From Oscillospiraceae bacterium (GTDB lineage Bacteria > Bacillota > Clostridia > Oscillospirales > CAG-272): a stretch of DNA of 64,000 nucleotides. Shown here piece by piece: positions 24,040-32,164 of the stretch (position 1 is its first letter; each line of letters opens with the position of its first letter). The notes below the pieces were generated by a model. The model did not search any database, had not been told where the DNA came from, and saw nothing but the letters and a program-made list of their open reading frames with translations. Position numbers and translations under genes: made by a program. The DNA lies in NCBI GenBank assembly GCA_003343845.1, contig QAKK01000035.1:1-64000 (forward strand), given 5' to 3'.

Positions 24040-25458
24040 TTATTTGCCCTGAATGTACTTGTCGATCGCTGCGGCTGCGGTCTTGCCCGCGCCCATTGCA
24101 AGGATAACGGTTGCCGCACCGGTGACGGCGTCACCGCCGGCATAAACGCCCTCGATCGAGGTCTTGCCGTTCTCGTCGGCGACGATCTCGCCCCACTTTT
24201 TGGTCTCGAGACCGGGGGTGGTTGTCTTGAGCAGGGGGTTCGGCGACGTGCCAAGCGACATGATAACGCAGTCGGCATCCATCTCAAACTCGCTGCCGGG
24301 GATCGCTACAGGACGGCGGCGTCCCGATGCGTCGGGCTCGCCCAGTTCCATCTTGATGCAGCGGATCTTGGCTACGGCGCCGTAGCTTGCATCACGCTTG
24401 TCCTCGACATCGGTGGGCAGCAGCTCGATCGGATTGCAGAGGGTCTTGAAGATGATGCCCTCTTCGATCGCATGCTCAACTTCCTCGTGACGTGCGGGAA
24501 GCTCCTCCATGCCGCGGCGATATACGACGTACACGTTCTCTGCGCCGAGGCGCTTTGCGGTGCGGGCTGCGTCCATGGCGACGTTGCCGCCGCCGACGAC
24601 AGCGACGTTTCTGCCGTGCCAGATCGGCGTCTGCGAATCGGGCAGATACGCCTTCATCAGGTTGGAACGGGTCAGGAACTCGTTGGCGGAGAAGACGCCC
24701 TTGAGATCCTCGCCCTTGATGTTCATAAACATCGGAAGACCCGCGCCCGAGCCGATGAAGATCGCCTCATAGCCGTATTCCTTCTTCAGCTCTTCAATCG
24801 TGAGAACACGACCGATGACCATGTTGGTCTCGACCTTGACGCCGAGCGCGATCAGGTTGTCGATCTCCTTCTGCACGATCGCCTTGGGGAGACGGAACTC
24901 CGGAATGCCGTAAACCAACACGCCGCCGGCAAGATGCAGCGCCTCATAGACCGTGACTTCGTAGCCCTGCTTTGCAAGGTCGCCCGCACAGGTCAGACCA
25001 GACGGACCGGAGCCGATGACGGCAACCTTGTGCCCGTTCTTCGGCGGGAGCACCGGCTTTGCCGTGGAATGTGCATTGTGCCAGTCGGCAACAAAGCGCT
25101 CAAGTCTGCCGATACCGACAGGCTCACCCTTGATGCCGCGGGTGCAGACGCCCTCGCACTGGGTCTCCTGCGGACATACACGACCGCAGACCGCCGGCAG
25201 AGAGGACGAAAGACTGATCACCTCATACGCACCTTCAAAGTCGCCCTCGGCAACCTTGGAGATAAACTCGGGAATGTGAATGTTGACGGGGCAGCCGTTC
25301 ACGCAGGGACGATTCTTGCAGCCGAGGCAGCGCTTTGCCTCGTCGATGGCGGTCTCTTCGGAATAGCCGAGTGCAACCTCCTCAAAGTTCTTGTTGCGAA
25401 CGTCGGGCGCCTGGGAAGGCATCGGGTTCTTCTTCGGGCTCATATTGAACTTCGGCAT
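24040..25458 (-). CDS. nfnB: NADPH-side subunit of NADH-dependent ferredoxin:NADP+ oxidoreductase (NfnB; GltD/GltA-like)
   Basis: 472 residues. The N-terminal Fe-S domain has CLGCKNRPCVNGCPVN and CGRVCPQETQCEGVC (two [4Fe-4S] clusters), followed by the FAD motif VIGSGPSGLTCAGDLA (~145-160) and the NADPH motif VVGGGNVAMDAARTAKRLG (~290-308). This is also the small-subunit glutamate-synthase fold, but the gene directly upstream encodes the NfnA partner and no large subunit is present, so NfnB is the better call. NfnAB bifurcates electrons between NADPH, NADH and ferredoxin. AAGGAGG before ATG 25458 fixes the start, 2 bases from the nfnA stop. Confidence 0.88.
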   Translation of the reverse strand: MPKFNMSPKKNPMPSQAPDVRNKNFEEVALGYSEETAIDEAKRCLGCKNRPCVNGCPVNIHIPEFISKVAEGDFEGAYEVISLSSSLPAVCGRVCPQETQCEGVCTRGIKGEPVGIGRLERFVADWHNAHSTAKPVLPPKNGHKVAVIGSGPSGLTCAGDLAKQGYEVTVYEALHLAGGVLVYGIPEFRLPKAIVQKEIDNLIALGVKVETNMVIGRVLTIEELKKEYGYEAIFIGSGAGLPMFMNIKGEDLKGVFSANEFLTRSNLMKAYLPDSQTPIWHGRNVAVVGGGNVAMDAARTAKRLGAENVYVVYRRGMEELPARHEEVEHAIEEGIIFKTLCNPIELLPTDVEDKRDASYGAVAKIRCIKMELGEPDASGRRRPVAIPGSEFEMDADCVIMSLGTSPNPLLKTTTPGLETKKWGEIVADENGKTSIEGVYAGGDAVTGAATVILAMGAGKTAAAAIDKYIQGK

Positions 25459-25459
25459 C

Positions 25460-26302
25460 TTATTTGACCTCCTTCTTGAACAGGTTGCAGGCAGCCTCGT
25501 ACGCGTGCTTCTCAAATGCGGGATAGGTGCGCGCACGGCTCATCGCCTCATCAAAGTCAACCTCATGACCGTCAAAATCGGGACCGTCCACGCAGGCGAA
25601 CTTCATCTTGCCGCCGACAGACAGGCGGCAGCCACCGCACATGCCGGTGCCGTCGACCATGATCGGGTTCATGCTGACCGTGGTCTTCTGGTTGTAGGGC
25701 TTGGTGGCAAGGCAGACAAACTTCATCATGACCAGCGGTCCGATCGCAATAACAACGTCGTACTTCTCGCCGGCTTCCAGCGCCTTGTTCAGCGGAACGC
25801 AGACATTGCCCTCTTCGCCGTAGGAGCCGTCGTCGGTCATCAGATGCAGCGTGTCGCTGGCAGCCTTGAACTCATTTTCAAGAATGACAAGATCCTTCGA
25901 GCGGAAGCCGATGATGGAATGCACCTCGCAGCCGTGCTCATGCAGCTTCTTGGCGATGGGGAGCGCGATCGCGCAGCCGACACCGCCGCCGATGATGCAG
26001 ACCTTCTTCAGTCCCTCAGTCTCGGTCGGCGTGCCGAGCGGGCCGACGAAATCATGGATGCTGTCGCCCTCGTTCTTGTGGTTCAGCAGCTCGGTGGTGC
26101 CGCCGACGATCTGGAAGATGATCGTCACGGTACCCTTTTCGCGGTCATAGCCCGCGACGGTGAGCGGAATACGCTCGCCATTCTCGTCCACGCGCAGGAT
26201 GATAAACTGACCGGGCTCCGCCTTCTTGGCGATCAGCGGTGCTTCAATGTCCATCAGCGTGACAGTGGGGTTGAGAATTTCTTTACGCACGATTTTGTAC
26301 AT
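25460..26302 (-). CDS. nfnA: NfnA subunit (ferredoxin-NADP+ reductase-like, FAD and [2Fe-2S])
   Basis: 280 residues. It begins MYKIVRKEILNPTVTLMDIE, then the FAD-binding QFIILRV..RIPLTVAGYD (~35-60) and the nucleotide-binding KVCIIGGGVGCAIALPIAKK (~105-124). The C-terminal [2Fe-2S] ligands are in DGTGMCGGCRLSV and KFACVDGP (~222-243). This is the NADH-binding partner of NfnB. AAGAAAGGATTTC before ATG 26302 supports the start. The family also includes dihydroorotate-dehydrogenase electron-transfer subunits, but the NfnB neighbour settles the pairing. Confidence 0.9.
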   Translation of the reverse strand: MYKIVRKEILNPTVTLMDIEAPLIAKKAEPGQFIILRVDENGERIPLTVAGYDREKGTVTIIFQIVGGTTELLNHKNEGDSIHDFVGPLGTPTETEGLKKVCIIGGGVGCAIALPIAKKLHEHGCEVHSIIGFRSKDLVILENEFKAASDTLHLMTDDGSYGEEGNVCVPLNKALEAGEKYDVVIAIGPLVMMKFVCLATKPYNQKTTVSMNPIMVDGTGMCGGCRLSVGGKMKFACVDGPDFDGHEVDFDEAMSRARTYPAFEKHAYEAACNLFKKEVK

Positions 26303-26339
26303 GGGTTGAAATCCTTTCTTTATTTGAATGAACGACTTG

Positions 26340-26345
26340 ATTATA
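26340..26345 (-). promoter_or_regulatory. -10 element of the nfnAB operon
   Basis: TGCTATAAT with the hexamer at 26345-26340; the -35 is weak (CAGACA at 17 bp). The leader is short, about 35 nt. Confidence 0.5.
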
Positions 26346-26467
26346 GCACATCCCGCGCACTTTGTCTGCATTTTTTCGATTTTTACAAACAGGGAATTTC
26401 AGCAAGAAGACGGGCGCCCGAAGACGCCCGCCTTCTGCTGAAAGCGAAATGCTCTCTAATGTACTTA

Positions 26468-27679
26468 TCAGAAATCGACTTCGGTATCGTAGTAGCAAGC
26501 CTTGAGCAGCTTCTCCATCTCTTCCTGCGTCGGAATACGCGGGTTGGAGCCGGTGCATGCGTCTGCGATGGCGTTCTTTGCGACCTCGGGGAGCTTCTCG
26601 AGGAATTCCTTTTCGTCGATGATGCTCTTGTCGGCACGGACGCCGCCCTCGCCGTAGTACTTGATGGCCTGCGGAATCTCGAGCTCGTCGTTCATGTGGC
26701 GGAGCTCCTTGATGAGGAGGTCAACCTTCTCTGCAACGGTGCTGCCGCCGAGGCCGAGGTGGTCTGCAATCTGCGCATAGCGCTTTGCAGCTCTCTCATC
26801 CTTTGCGTTGTAGCGAATGACCTTCGGCAGGTACATTGCGTTTGCGCAGCCGTGAATGATATGTCCGCCAGAGAATGCGGCGCCGGTCTTGTGTGCCATG
26901 GAGTGCACGATGCCGAGCAGTGCGTTGGAGAATGCCATACCTGCGAGGCACTGTGCATTGTGCATGACCTCACGGGCGTGCTTCTCGCCTGCGAAGGAGT
27001 GAACCAGCTCGTCATGAATCATGTCGGTTGCATGGAGTGCAAGCGGGTCGGTGTAGTCGTTGGCGACCGTGGAGACATACGCCTCGATGGCATGGGTCAT
27101 AGCATCCATACCGGTATGCGCGGTCAGCTTCTTCGGCATCGTCTCTGCCAGCTCGGGGTCAACGATCGCGATATCAGGCGTGATGTTGTAGTCAGCGAGC
27201 GGGTACTTGATGCCCTTGTGATAGTCGGTGATGACCGAGAATGCGGTGACTTCGGTAGCCGTGCCGGAGGTCGAAGGAATTGCGCAGAAGTGTGCCTTCG
27301 TGCGGAGCTTCGGGAAGCTGAAAGGCGTGATGATCGCTTCAAAGCTGGTGTCCGGGTATTCGTAGAACACCCACATCGCCTTTGCAGCGTCAATCGGCGA
27401 ACCGCCGCCCATTGCGACGATCCAGTCAGGCTGGAACTTGCGCATAACTTCTGCGCCGCGCATGACGGTCTCAACCGACGGGTCGGGCTCAACGCCCTCA
27501 AACAGCTCAACTTCCATGCCGCCGTCCTTCAGATACTGTACGGCGCGATCCAGGAAGCCCATACGCTTCATCGTGCCGCCGCCGACAACGACGATTGCAC
27601 GCTTGCCGCCGAGGTTCTTCAGCTCCTCGAGCGTTCCCTGACCGAAGTATACGTCTCTGGGTAAAGTAAATCTTGCCAT
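26468..27679 (-). CDS. Iron-containing alcohol dehydrogenase
   Basis: 403 residues. The NAD motif GGGSPIDAAKAMW (~92-104), ITDY and IVDPEL (~175), THTGMDAMTHAIEAYVST (~198-215) and the metal-binding GIVHSMAHKTG..GGHIIHG (~265-283) are the hallmarks of the Fe-ADH family (butanol/1,3-propanediol dehydrogenase type). It would reduce an aldehyde, probably acetaldehyde or butyraldehyde, with NADH, re-oxidising NADH in fermentation. It has a consensus promoter and an Rex-like site beside the -35. The gene stands alone, with no acetaldehyde dehydrogenase nearby. Confidence 0.93.
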   Translation of the reverse strand: MARFTLPRDVYFGQGTLEELKNLGGKRAIVVVGGGTMKRMGFLDRAVQYLKDGGMEVELFEGVEPDPSVETVMRGAEVMRKFQPDWIVAMGGGSPIDAAKAMWVFYEYPDTSFEAIITPFSFPKLRTKAHFCAIPSTSGTATEVTAFSVITDYHKGIKYPLADYNITPDIAIVDPELAETMPKKLTAHTGMDAMTHAIEAYVSTVANDYTDPLALHATDMIHDELVHSFAGEKHAREVMHNAQCLAGMAFSNALLGIVHSMAHKTGAAFSGGHIIHGCANAMYLPKVIRYNAKDERAAKRYAQIADHLGLGGSTVAEKVDLLIKELRHMNDELEIPQAIKYYGEGGVRADKSIIDEKEFLEKLPEVAKNAIADACTGSNPRIPTQEEMEKLLKACYYDTEVDF

Positions 27680-27744
27680 AACAAAGCCCTCCGTTAAAAA
27701 ATAATATTTTTGTAAAAGTGCCTTTGCATCTTGCTTACGGCTTC

Positions 27745-27773
27745 ATTATAGCGAGGTGATTTGCGAAAGTCAA
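27745..27773 (-). promoter_or_regulatory. Promoter of the iron alcohol dehydrogenase
   Basis: TTGACT (27773-27768), 17-bp spacer, TATAAT (27750-27745) on the minus strand. Confidence 0.85.
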
Positions 27774-27777
27774 TAGC

Positions 27778-27795
27778 TTGTTAAAAAATTTACAT
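27778..27795 (-). promoter_or_regulatory. Rex-like operator beside the alcohol dehydrogenase promoter
   Basis: TTGTTAA-AAAA-TTTACAT matches the Rex consensus TTGTTAA-N4-TTAACAA at 12 of 14 fixed positions. It sits 4 bp upstream of the -35. Rex senses the NADH/NAD+ ratio and commonly controls fermentative alcohol dehydrogenases. Confidence 0.5.
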
Positions 27796-27918
27796 AAGTT
27801 CGTAAAAAATTTAACGTAATCGTCACATTTGCATGGCAAACGACACCATGTGACGCAGATTCTTGTCGCAAAATACAGAATTTCGGCGATGCCGACGGCG
27901 GAAGGGATCCCGAAAGAC

Positions 27919-27953
27919 AAGAACCGCGCACAAATGCACGGTTCTCTTTTTCC
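27919..27953 (-). terminator. Hairpin after the SLH sialidase-like gene
   Basis: GAACCGTGCATTTGTGCGCGGTTC on the minus strand directly after the stop. The T-run is interrupted on that strand and clearer on the plus strand. Confidence 0.55.
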
Positions 27954-30392
27954 TTATTTCAATACAACGGCGGGCCAGAGTGTGGTGGAATAGACCGAGA
28001 CGCTCATGCTGTCCGCCGTGACGTCCTTGCCATCCGTGTTGGAAAGCGCAAGACGCACCTTAAAGCGGTCTGCACCGGTAAGTCCGAGAAGCGCTTTCGG
28101 GACGGCGACCTCATACACGCAGCCGGTGTCGCGGTCGTCGTTTTGATCCACCGTGCCGAGGACGCGGACGGCGGCACTGCCGCCGGACAGCTGCGCACGG
28201 CACACACTGTTCTCGTAAAGTTCGATTTTACGGATGCCGTCAAGCCCCACCGTGATGCGGTAGTCGGCGGTAGTGCTCGCCGCGATGCAGACCGTGACGG
28301 TATCGTCACTTGTCAGAACGTCATCCAGGCGGGAAAGAAGGAAATACAGGTTGTCGGCATCATGCGCGGCACGCAATGTAACCTGCGCCTGCGATTCGCT
28401 GCCGACAAAGAGCGCGTCGGTATTGCCGTTCCAGTCATTTGTATACCCGTCTGTGCAGATCGAGACCTGCGGCGCGTCGATCCGGTGGTTGAGATAGCCG
28501 CGCACCATGGCGATGCCGCCTGCGACAATCTTGCCCTCCTCATCATAGGTATGCGCCGCATTGGCAAACAGCATGGCATGGCTGTCCACCGTCTCGACGC
28601 ATCCCCAGATACCTGCCGCGTCCGGCAGAATGGTGAACAGCGTTTGCGAAAAGGCGCTGCCGTCCGGCGCACCCATGCGGGCGCGCAGACGGTTGCCGCG
28701 CGCATAGGTCATGACGACCTCGCCGGACAGGAAGCGCGCGAGGAACGGTGATGTGCCGATCCAGACACTCTGCACGGTGGTATCGGGTCCCGCCTCGGTG
28801 AGTGCAAGCGGCTTCCACACACCGTCCTCGCCGGAGAGCGCATAGGAGATTGTGAACTGCGCCGTGTCATCCAGCGAGCGGATCTCGGTGGCAAGCAGGG
28901 TCTTGCCGGTTGCCAGCCGCACCGCCTCGGGCATCTGCCCGCAGAAATACGGCAGCCCGTTCCGCGTGCCGGTCGCCTGCTGGAACACTGTCGTCGCGCG
29001 ATAGTCCTCCCCGCGCATGTCCGCAAGCGTCGGCGTCCAGCTGTAACCGCCGTCGCGGGAGACCAGCATCCCCGTGCCGCTGGTGCGGTAATGCGTGTCA
29101 TAGCCGTACTTCTCGATGTAGGGGGCAATCTGCGTAAAATACAGCTCGATGCGGTCTTCCTGCAAAAGAAAGGAAACCTCCCAGTTCTGCCCCGTGTACA
29201 CGCGGGTGGGCGCGGACCACGCAATGCTGCCGTCCGCCGCTACCTTGCCGCGCACAATGTCGATGCCGGAAAGCTCGTTGTAGATCGTGTAGCCCTTGAA
29301 CGGGCGCACGGAATAGGCGCAGAGGATGTCGCCGTCCGGCAGAACGACCGCATCCGGGCAAGCGGCATGATAGCCGTCGGACTGCCCGACGAGACTGCCC
29401 TCGGTATAAGTAAATTTGTGCTTGGCACTGTCGTACAGCACCTTCGGCGAGCCCCAGTGCACGGCATCGCGGCTGATAGCATAGTAGAGATGCTGCCCGT
29501 TGCGCGTGTAATGATACAGAAGCAGGTAGAGATCGTCGCGGATCTGCTTGACGCGCGGATACCAGGCGCTGCCGTAGCGGAAGTTGCCCGTGGTGCTCTC
29601 ATTCAGCAGGACTTTGGTGCGGAAGTCCGCCTCGACCGAGGCGGTACGGAAGTCGTCGTCCATATGGTCGCCGTCCGTGCCGTCCTGGTTCAGGGCGGCG
29701 ATGGGCAGGATCTCGGTTTTCGGCTCCGTCGGCACGGCAGCGCTCTTCAGCCGCACGGCATCATATTCCGCCGCGGTGAAAACGCCCGCCGCCGTCAGCC
29801 GCGCCGACAGCGTTTTCCCGCTTTTCGGTGTTGCCTCCAGCGCCGCGCGGCAAAGCAGAAACGCATCTCCGCGCGTGAAAGTTTCCGTCGGTGCGCCGTC
29901 GTCGGTCAGACCGACGGCAAGGGCAAGCCGCCCGGGCGCGCTCCATACAAAGTCGCCGCTGCCGTCGTTTTTGTCCGCATAGCCGAGCACGCGCAGAAGG
30001 CTGGTGAGAAATGCGGCGCGCGAGATCGGCGCATCCGCATCAAACTTTGTCGCCGATGTCCCTTTGGCAATGCCGTTTGCATAAGCATAGCCGACATAGG
30101 GGCGCGCCCATGCGGGCAGATCGTCAAACGGCATCTGCGGGTCGCCGTCCAACGCCGCCCGCTCTGCCCCGAGAAAACGCACAACAAGCGTGACCGCCTG
30201 TGCGCGGCTGAGCGGCGCGTCGAGGTCAAAATTCACCTTGCCGTCCGCCGACGACGTACCCGCCACCAGATGCAGCGCGTGCAGCGCCGCCGCGGCATCA
30301 TCAGCCGCGGGTGCCGCAGCACCGAGCGGCAGTGCGGCGACGAATGCCGCAAGCAGCAGTGTGGCAAGGCATAAAATGATCCGTCTTTTCAT
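27954..30392 (-). CDS. SLH-anchored sialidase-like (BNR) surface protein with CBM9-like tail
   Basis: 812 residues. A signal peptide (~4-26) is followed by SLH repeats (~35-210; FDDLPAWARPYVGYAYANGI, KFDADAPISRAAFLTSLLRV) that bind secondary wall polymer. The middle (~240-620) has BNR-type strands, SRDAVHWGSPKVLYD and SRDGGYSWTPT (the S-x-D-G-x-x-W Asp-box), suggesting a six-bladed beta-propeller of the sialidase or exo-glycosidase type. The last ~190 residues (from DGYTNDWNGNTDALF) resemble CBM9/DOMON beta-sandwiches. It would act on glycans outside the cell. ATG 30392 is chosen because it starts the signal peptide; upstream codons lack a ribosome-binding site. Confidence 0.8.
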   Translation of the reverse strand: MKRRIILCLATLLLAAFVAALPLGAAAPAADDAAAALHALHLVAGTSSADGKVNFDLDAPLSRAQAVTLVVRFLGAERAALDGDPQMPFDDLPAWARPYVGYAYANGIAKGTSATKFDADAPISRAAFLTSLLRVLGYADKNDGSGDFVWSAPGRLALAVGLTDDGAPTETFTRGDAFLLCRAALEATPKSGKTLSARLTAAGVFTAAEYDAVRLKSAAVPTEPKTEILPIAALNQDGTDGDHMDDDFRTASVEADFRTKVLLNESTTGNFRYGSAWYPRVKQIRDDLYLLLYHYTRNGQHLYYAISRDAVHWGSPKVLYDSAKHKFTYTEGSLVGQSDGYHAACPDAVVLPDGDILCAYSVRPFKGYTIYNELSGIDIVRGKVAADGSIAWSAPTRVYTGQNWEVSFLLQEDRIELYFTQIAPYIEKYGYDTHYRTSGTGMLVSRDGGYSWTPTLADMRGEDYRATTVFQQATGTRNGLPYFCGQMPEAVRLATGKTLLATEIRSLDDTAQFTISYALSGEDGVWKPLALTEAGPDTTVQSVWIGTSPFLARFLSGEVVMTYARGNRLRARMGAPDGSAFSQTLFTILPDAAGIWGCVETVDSHAMLFANAAHTYDEEGKIVAGGIAMVRGYLNHRIDAPQVSICTDGYTNDWNGNTDALFVGSESQAQVTLRAAHDADNLYFLLSRLDDVLTSDDTVTVCIAASTTADYRITVGLDGIRKIELYENSVCRAQLSGGSAAVRVLGTVDQNDDRDTGCVYEVAVPKALLGLTGADRFKVRLALSNTDGKDVTADSMSVSVYSTTLWPAVVLK

Positions 30393-30425
30393 GGTTGTCT
30401 CCCCCGATGTCGGAATGGTAATTCC

Positions 30426-30454
30426 ATTATACCGAAAGAATTCGTAAAAAGCAA
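30426..30454 (-). promoter_or_regulatory. Promoter of the SLH sialidase-like gene
   Basis: TTGCTT (30454-30449), 17-bp spacer, TATAAT (30431-30426) on the minus strand. The -35 overlaps the terminator of the upstream lipoprotein gene. Confidence 0.65.
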
Positions 30455-30457
30455 CAG

Positions 30458-30486
30458 AAAAAGCCTCCCGCAAGGGGAGGCTTTTT
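30458..30486 (-). terminator. Terminator of the solute-binding lipoprotein gene
   Basis: AAAAAGCCTCCC GCAA GGGGAGGCTTTTT, a strong stem seven bases after the stop. Confidence 0.85.
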
Positions 30487-30492
30487 GCAGAT

Positions 30493-32004
30493 TCAGTCTG
30501 CGGAAGTCAGCTGATTAAAGAAGATGTTGATGGTGTCGATCTTCTTATTTGCCGCATTCAGCGCAGTGTCGTAGATGGAGGACAGGGACGCATGCGTGCG
30601 CGAATACGAGATCAGCGAATCGCGGTAATTGCCGATCTTGTAGTACATACCGACGTCATAGACCCGCGAACTGAAGATGATGTCCAGCATCTCTGTGCTC
30701 TCCTCATCGCGCGTATACTGCCCGATGAGCGTCTGGTCATAGTAAGCGGGCGTCAGCACCTTCTGCCCCTGGTATGCCAGCTCCTCCAGCACAAGTCCCG
30801 CGCGCGCAAAGTCGCCCGTCATTTCGGGGACGCAGATGTACTGCCCGGCATAGTCGCTGATAACATGCCCGTAGCGTTCCTGGCTCTTGTCAAACTTCGG
30901 GAACGGCAGAATGCCGAAATCGGTCTCGCTGTCGCGGTGACGCGACACGGTAATCAGCGTGGTGAAGTAGAAGAGCGCCTGGTTGGAGTCAAACATCTTG
31001 GTGCGGTTCGTGTCCCACGCGGCAGAGGGGCGCGCCTCGCCCGCCTGCGTATTGTACTGATAATTGAAGGTGTGCGCATAGTCAAAGTAAAGCCCTGCAA
31101 AGGTGTCAAACAGGTTGACCACGCGCTCGTTGTAGAAGGTCAGTTCAAGGTCGCCGTTTTCGTCGATCGAACAGATCTTCTCACCCGCCGCTGCCAGAAC
31201 CGCGAGTGTCGCGTCGTTCCAGGTCATCAGACCGTAAACATCGTTCTCGTCATAGATGCCGTCCTGATTTGCGTCCTCGCCGACGGCGCGCGCAAGCTCG
31301 ATGAACTTCTCCAGCGTCCAGTCGCCGCTCCGCACCAGCTCATAAGGATCTTCGAGACCGTATGCCGCGCGCATGCCCTTGTTGAACAGGATCGCGTTGG
31401 TGGACATGTTGTCGACCAGCGAAATATCGCCTGTTGTGTAATACATCTTGTTGCGGATCATCAGATCCGCATTGGCGCGCTGATCCCAATAGGGCTTTGT
31501 CAGGTCGATATACTTCATCGCCTCTTTGTCGTTGAGGTCATGAATATAGCCGCTGTATGCCAGCGTGGCGACATCCCAGGTGCCGATGGAAGCGGCATCG
31601 TAGGTATGATTGCCCGCCATATGGTCCTGGGCGATCTTCATATAACCCTCGCCGCTGCCGTTGATCCGCATGAATCCGAGAATCTCATCATAGGTGATGT
31701 CGATATTGTATTTGTCCTTGAGGTACGCATTGCGGCGATAGATGGCGGTGTCCACCGCAGTTCCCTCTTCGCCCTCGGACTTGAAGTCATTGAAGGCGTA
31801 GTTCCCGGCGACCAGGATCTTAAACTCGCCCGAAATATCGCCGATCTCCTCCGGCGTCGGAATATCCGGCGTGTTCGGGTCCTTGGTCACGACCGTTTCT
31901 TCGGAGGAGACGGTCGTCTCTGCGGGTGTCTTTTCGCCGCCGCAGGCGGCAAACATCGGCAGAAGCATGAAAACCGCAAGCAGCAGAGCCATTCTTTTTT
32001 TCAT
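30493..32004 (-). CDS. Extracellular solute-binding lipoprotein (sugar ABC type)
   Basis: 503 residues. A lipoprotein signal with lipobox FAAC and Cys21 is followed by a Thr/Glu linker and a long substrate-binding domain of the family 1 carbohydrate type (VDTAIYRRNAYLKDKYNIDI, ~77-96, and later GDWTLEKFIELARAVGEDAN). It would deliver an oligosaccharide to an ABC permease. No permease or ATPase genes flank it, so it is an orphan here, though it neighbours the SLH sialidase-like gene whose products it might capture. Confidence 0.85.
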   Translation of the reverse strand: MKKRMALLLAVFMLLPMFAACGGEKTPAETTVSSEETVVTKDPNTPDIPTPEEIGDISGEFKILVAGNYAFNDFKSEGEEGTAVDTAIYRRNAYLKDKYNIDITYDEILGFMRINGSGEGYMKIAQDHMAGNHTYDAASIGTWDVATLAYSGYIHDLNDKEAMKYIDLTKPYWDQRANADLMIRNKMYYTTGDISLVDNMSTNAILFNKGMRAAYGLEDPYELVRSGDWTLEKFIELARAVGEDANQDGIYDENDVYGLMTWNDATLAVLAAAGEKICSIDENGDLELTFYNERVVNLFDTFAGLYFDYAHTFNYQYNTQAGEARPSAAWDTNRTKMFDSNQALFYFTTLITVSRHRDSETDFGILPFPKFDKSQERYGHVISDYAGQYICVPEMTGDFARAGLVLEELAYQGQKVLTPAYYDQTLIGQYTRDEESTEMLDIIFSSRVYDVGMYYKIGNYRDSLISYSRTHASLSSIYDTALNAANKKIDTINIFFNQLTSAD

Positions 32005-32048
32005 TGTTTTAGTTTCCCCTTTCTTTGATGGGTATGTGCTGTCATAAT

Positions 32049-32077
32049 ATTATAAAAGAACATCTGCAAAAATGCAA
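32049..32077 (-). promoter_or_regulatory. Promoter of the solute-binding lipoprotein gene
   Basis: TTGCAT (32077-32072), 17-bp spacer, TATAAT (32054-32049) on the minus strand. Confidence 0.78.
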
Positions 32078-32125
32078 TAGCTTGCGGCGATAGCAGTTAT
32101 TTTAGAAAGAAATTCTGTGAAATAT

Positions 32126-32158
32126 GAAAGATGTGCCCAAAGGTGGACACATCTTTCC
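32126..32158 (-). terminator. Hairpin after the LRR anti-sigma-like gene
   Basis: GAAAGATGTG-N12-CACATCTTTC; 10-bp arms but no long T-run, so termination is likely rather than certain. Confidence 0.5.
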
Positions 32159-32164
32159 TGTTTC

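Noticed and set aside
24040..25458. Glutamate synthase small subunit (GltD)
   Set aside because: The fold is the same, but no large subunit is present and the NfnA partner is adjacent, so NfnB fits better.
27680..27953. A 61-codon open frame between alcohol dehydrogenase and the SLH gene
   Set aside because: It overlaps the alcohol dehydrogenase promoter and Rex-like site, has no ribosome-binding site and no recognisable pattern.
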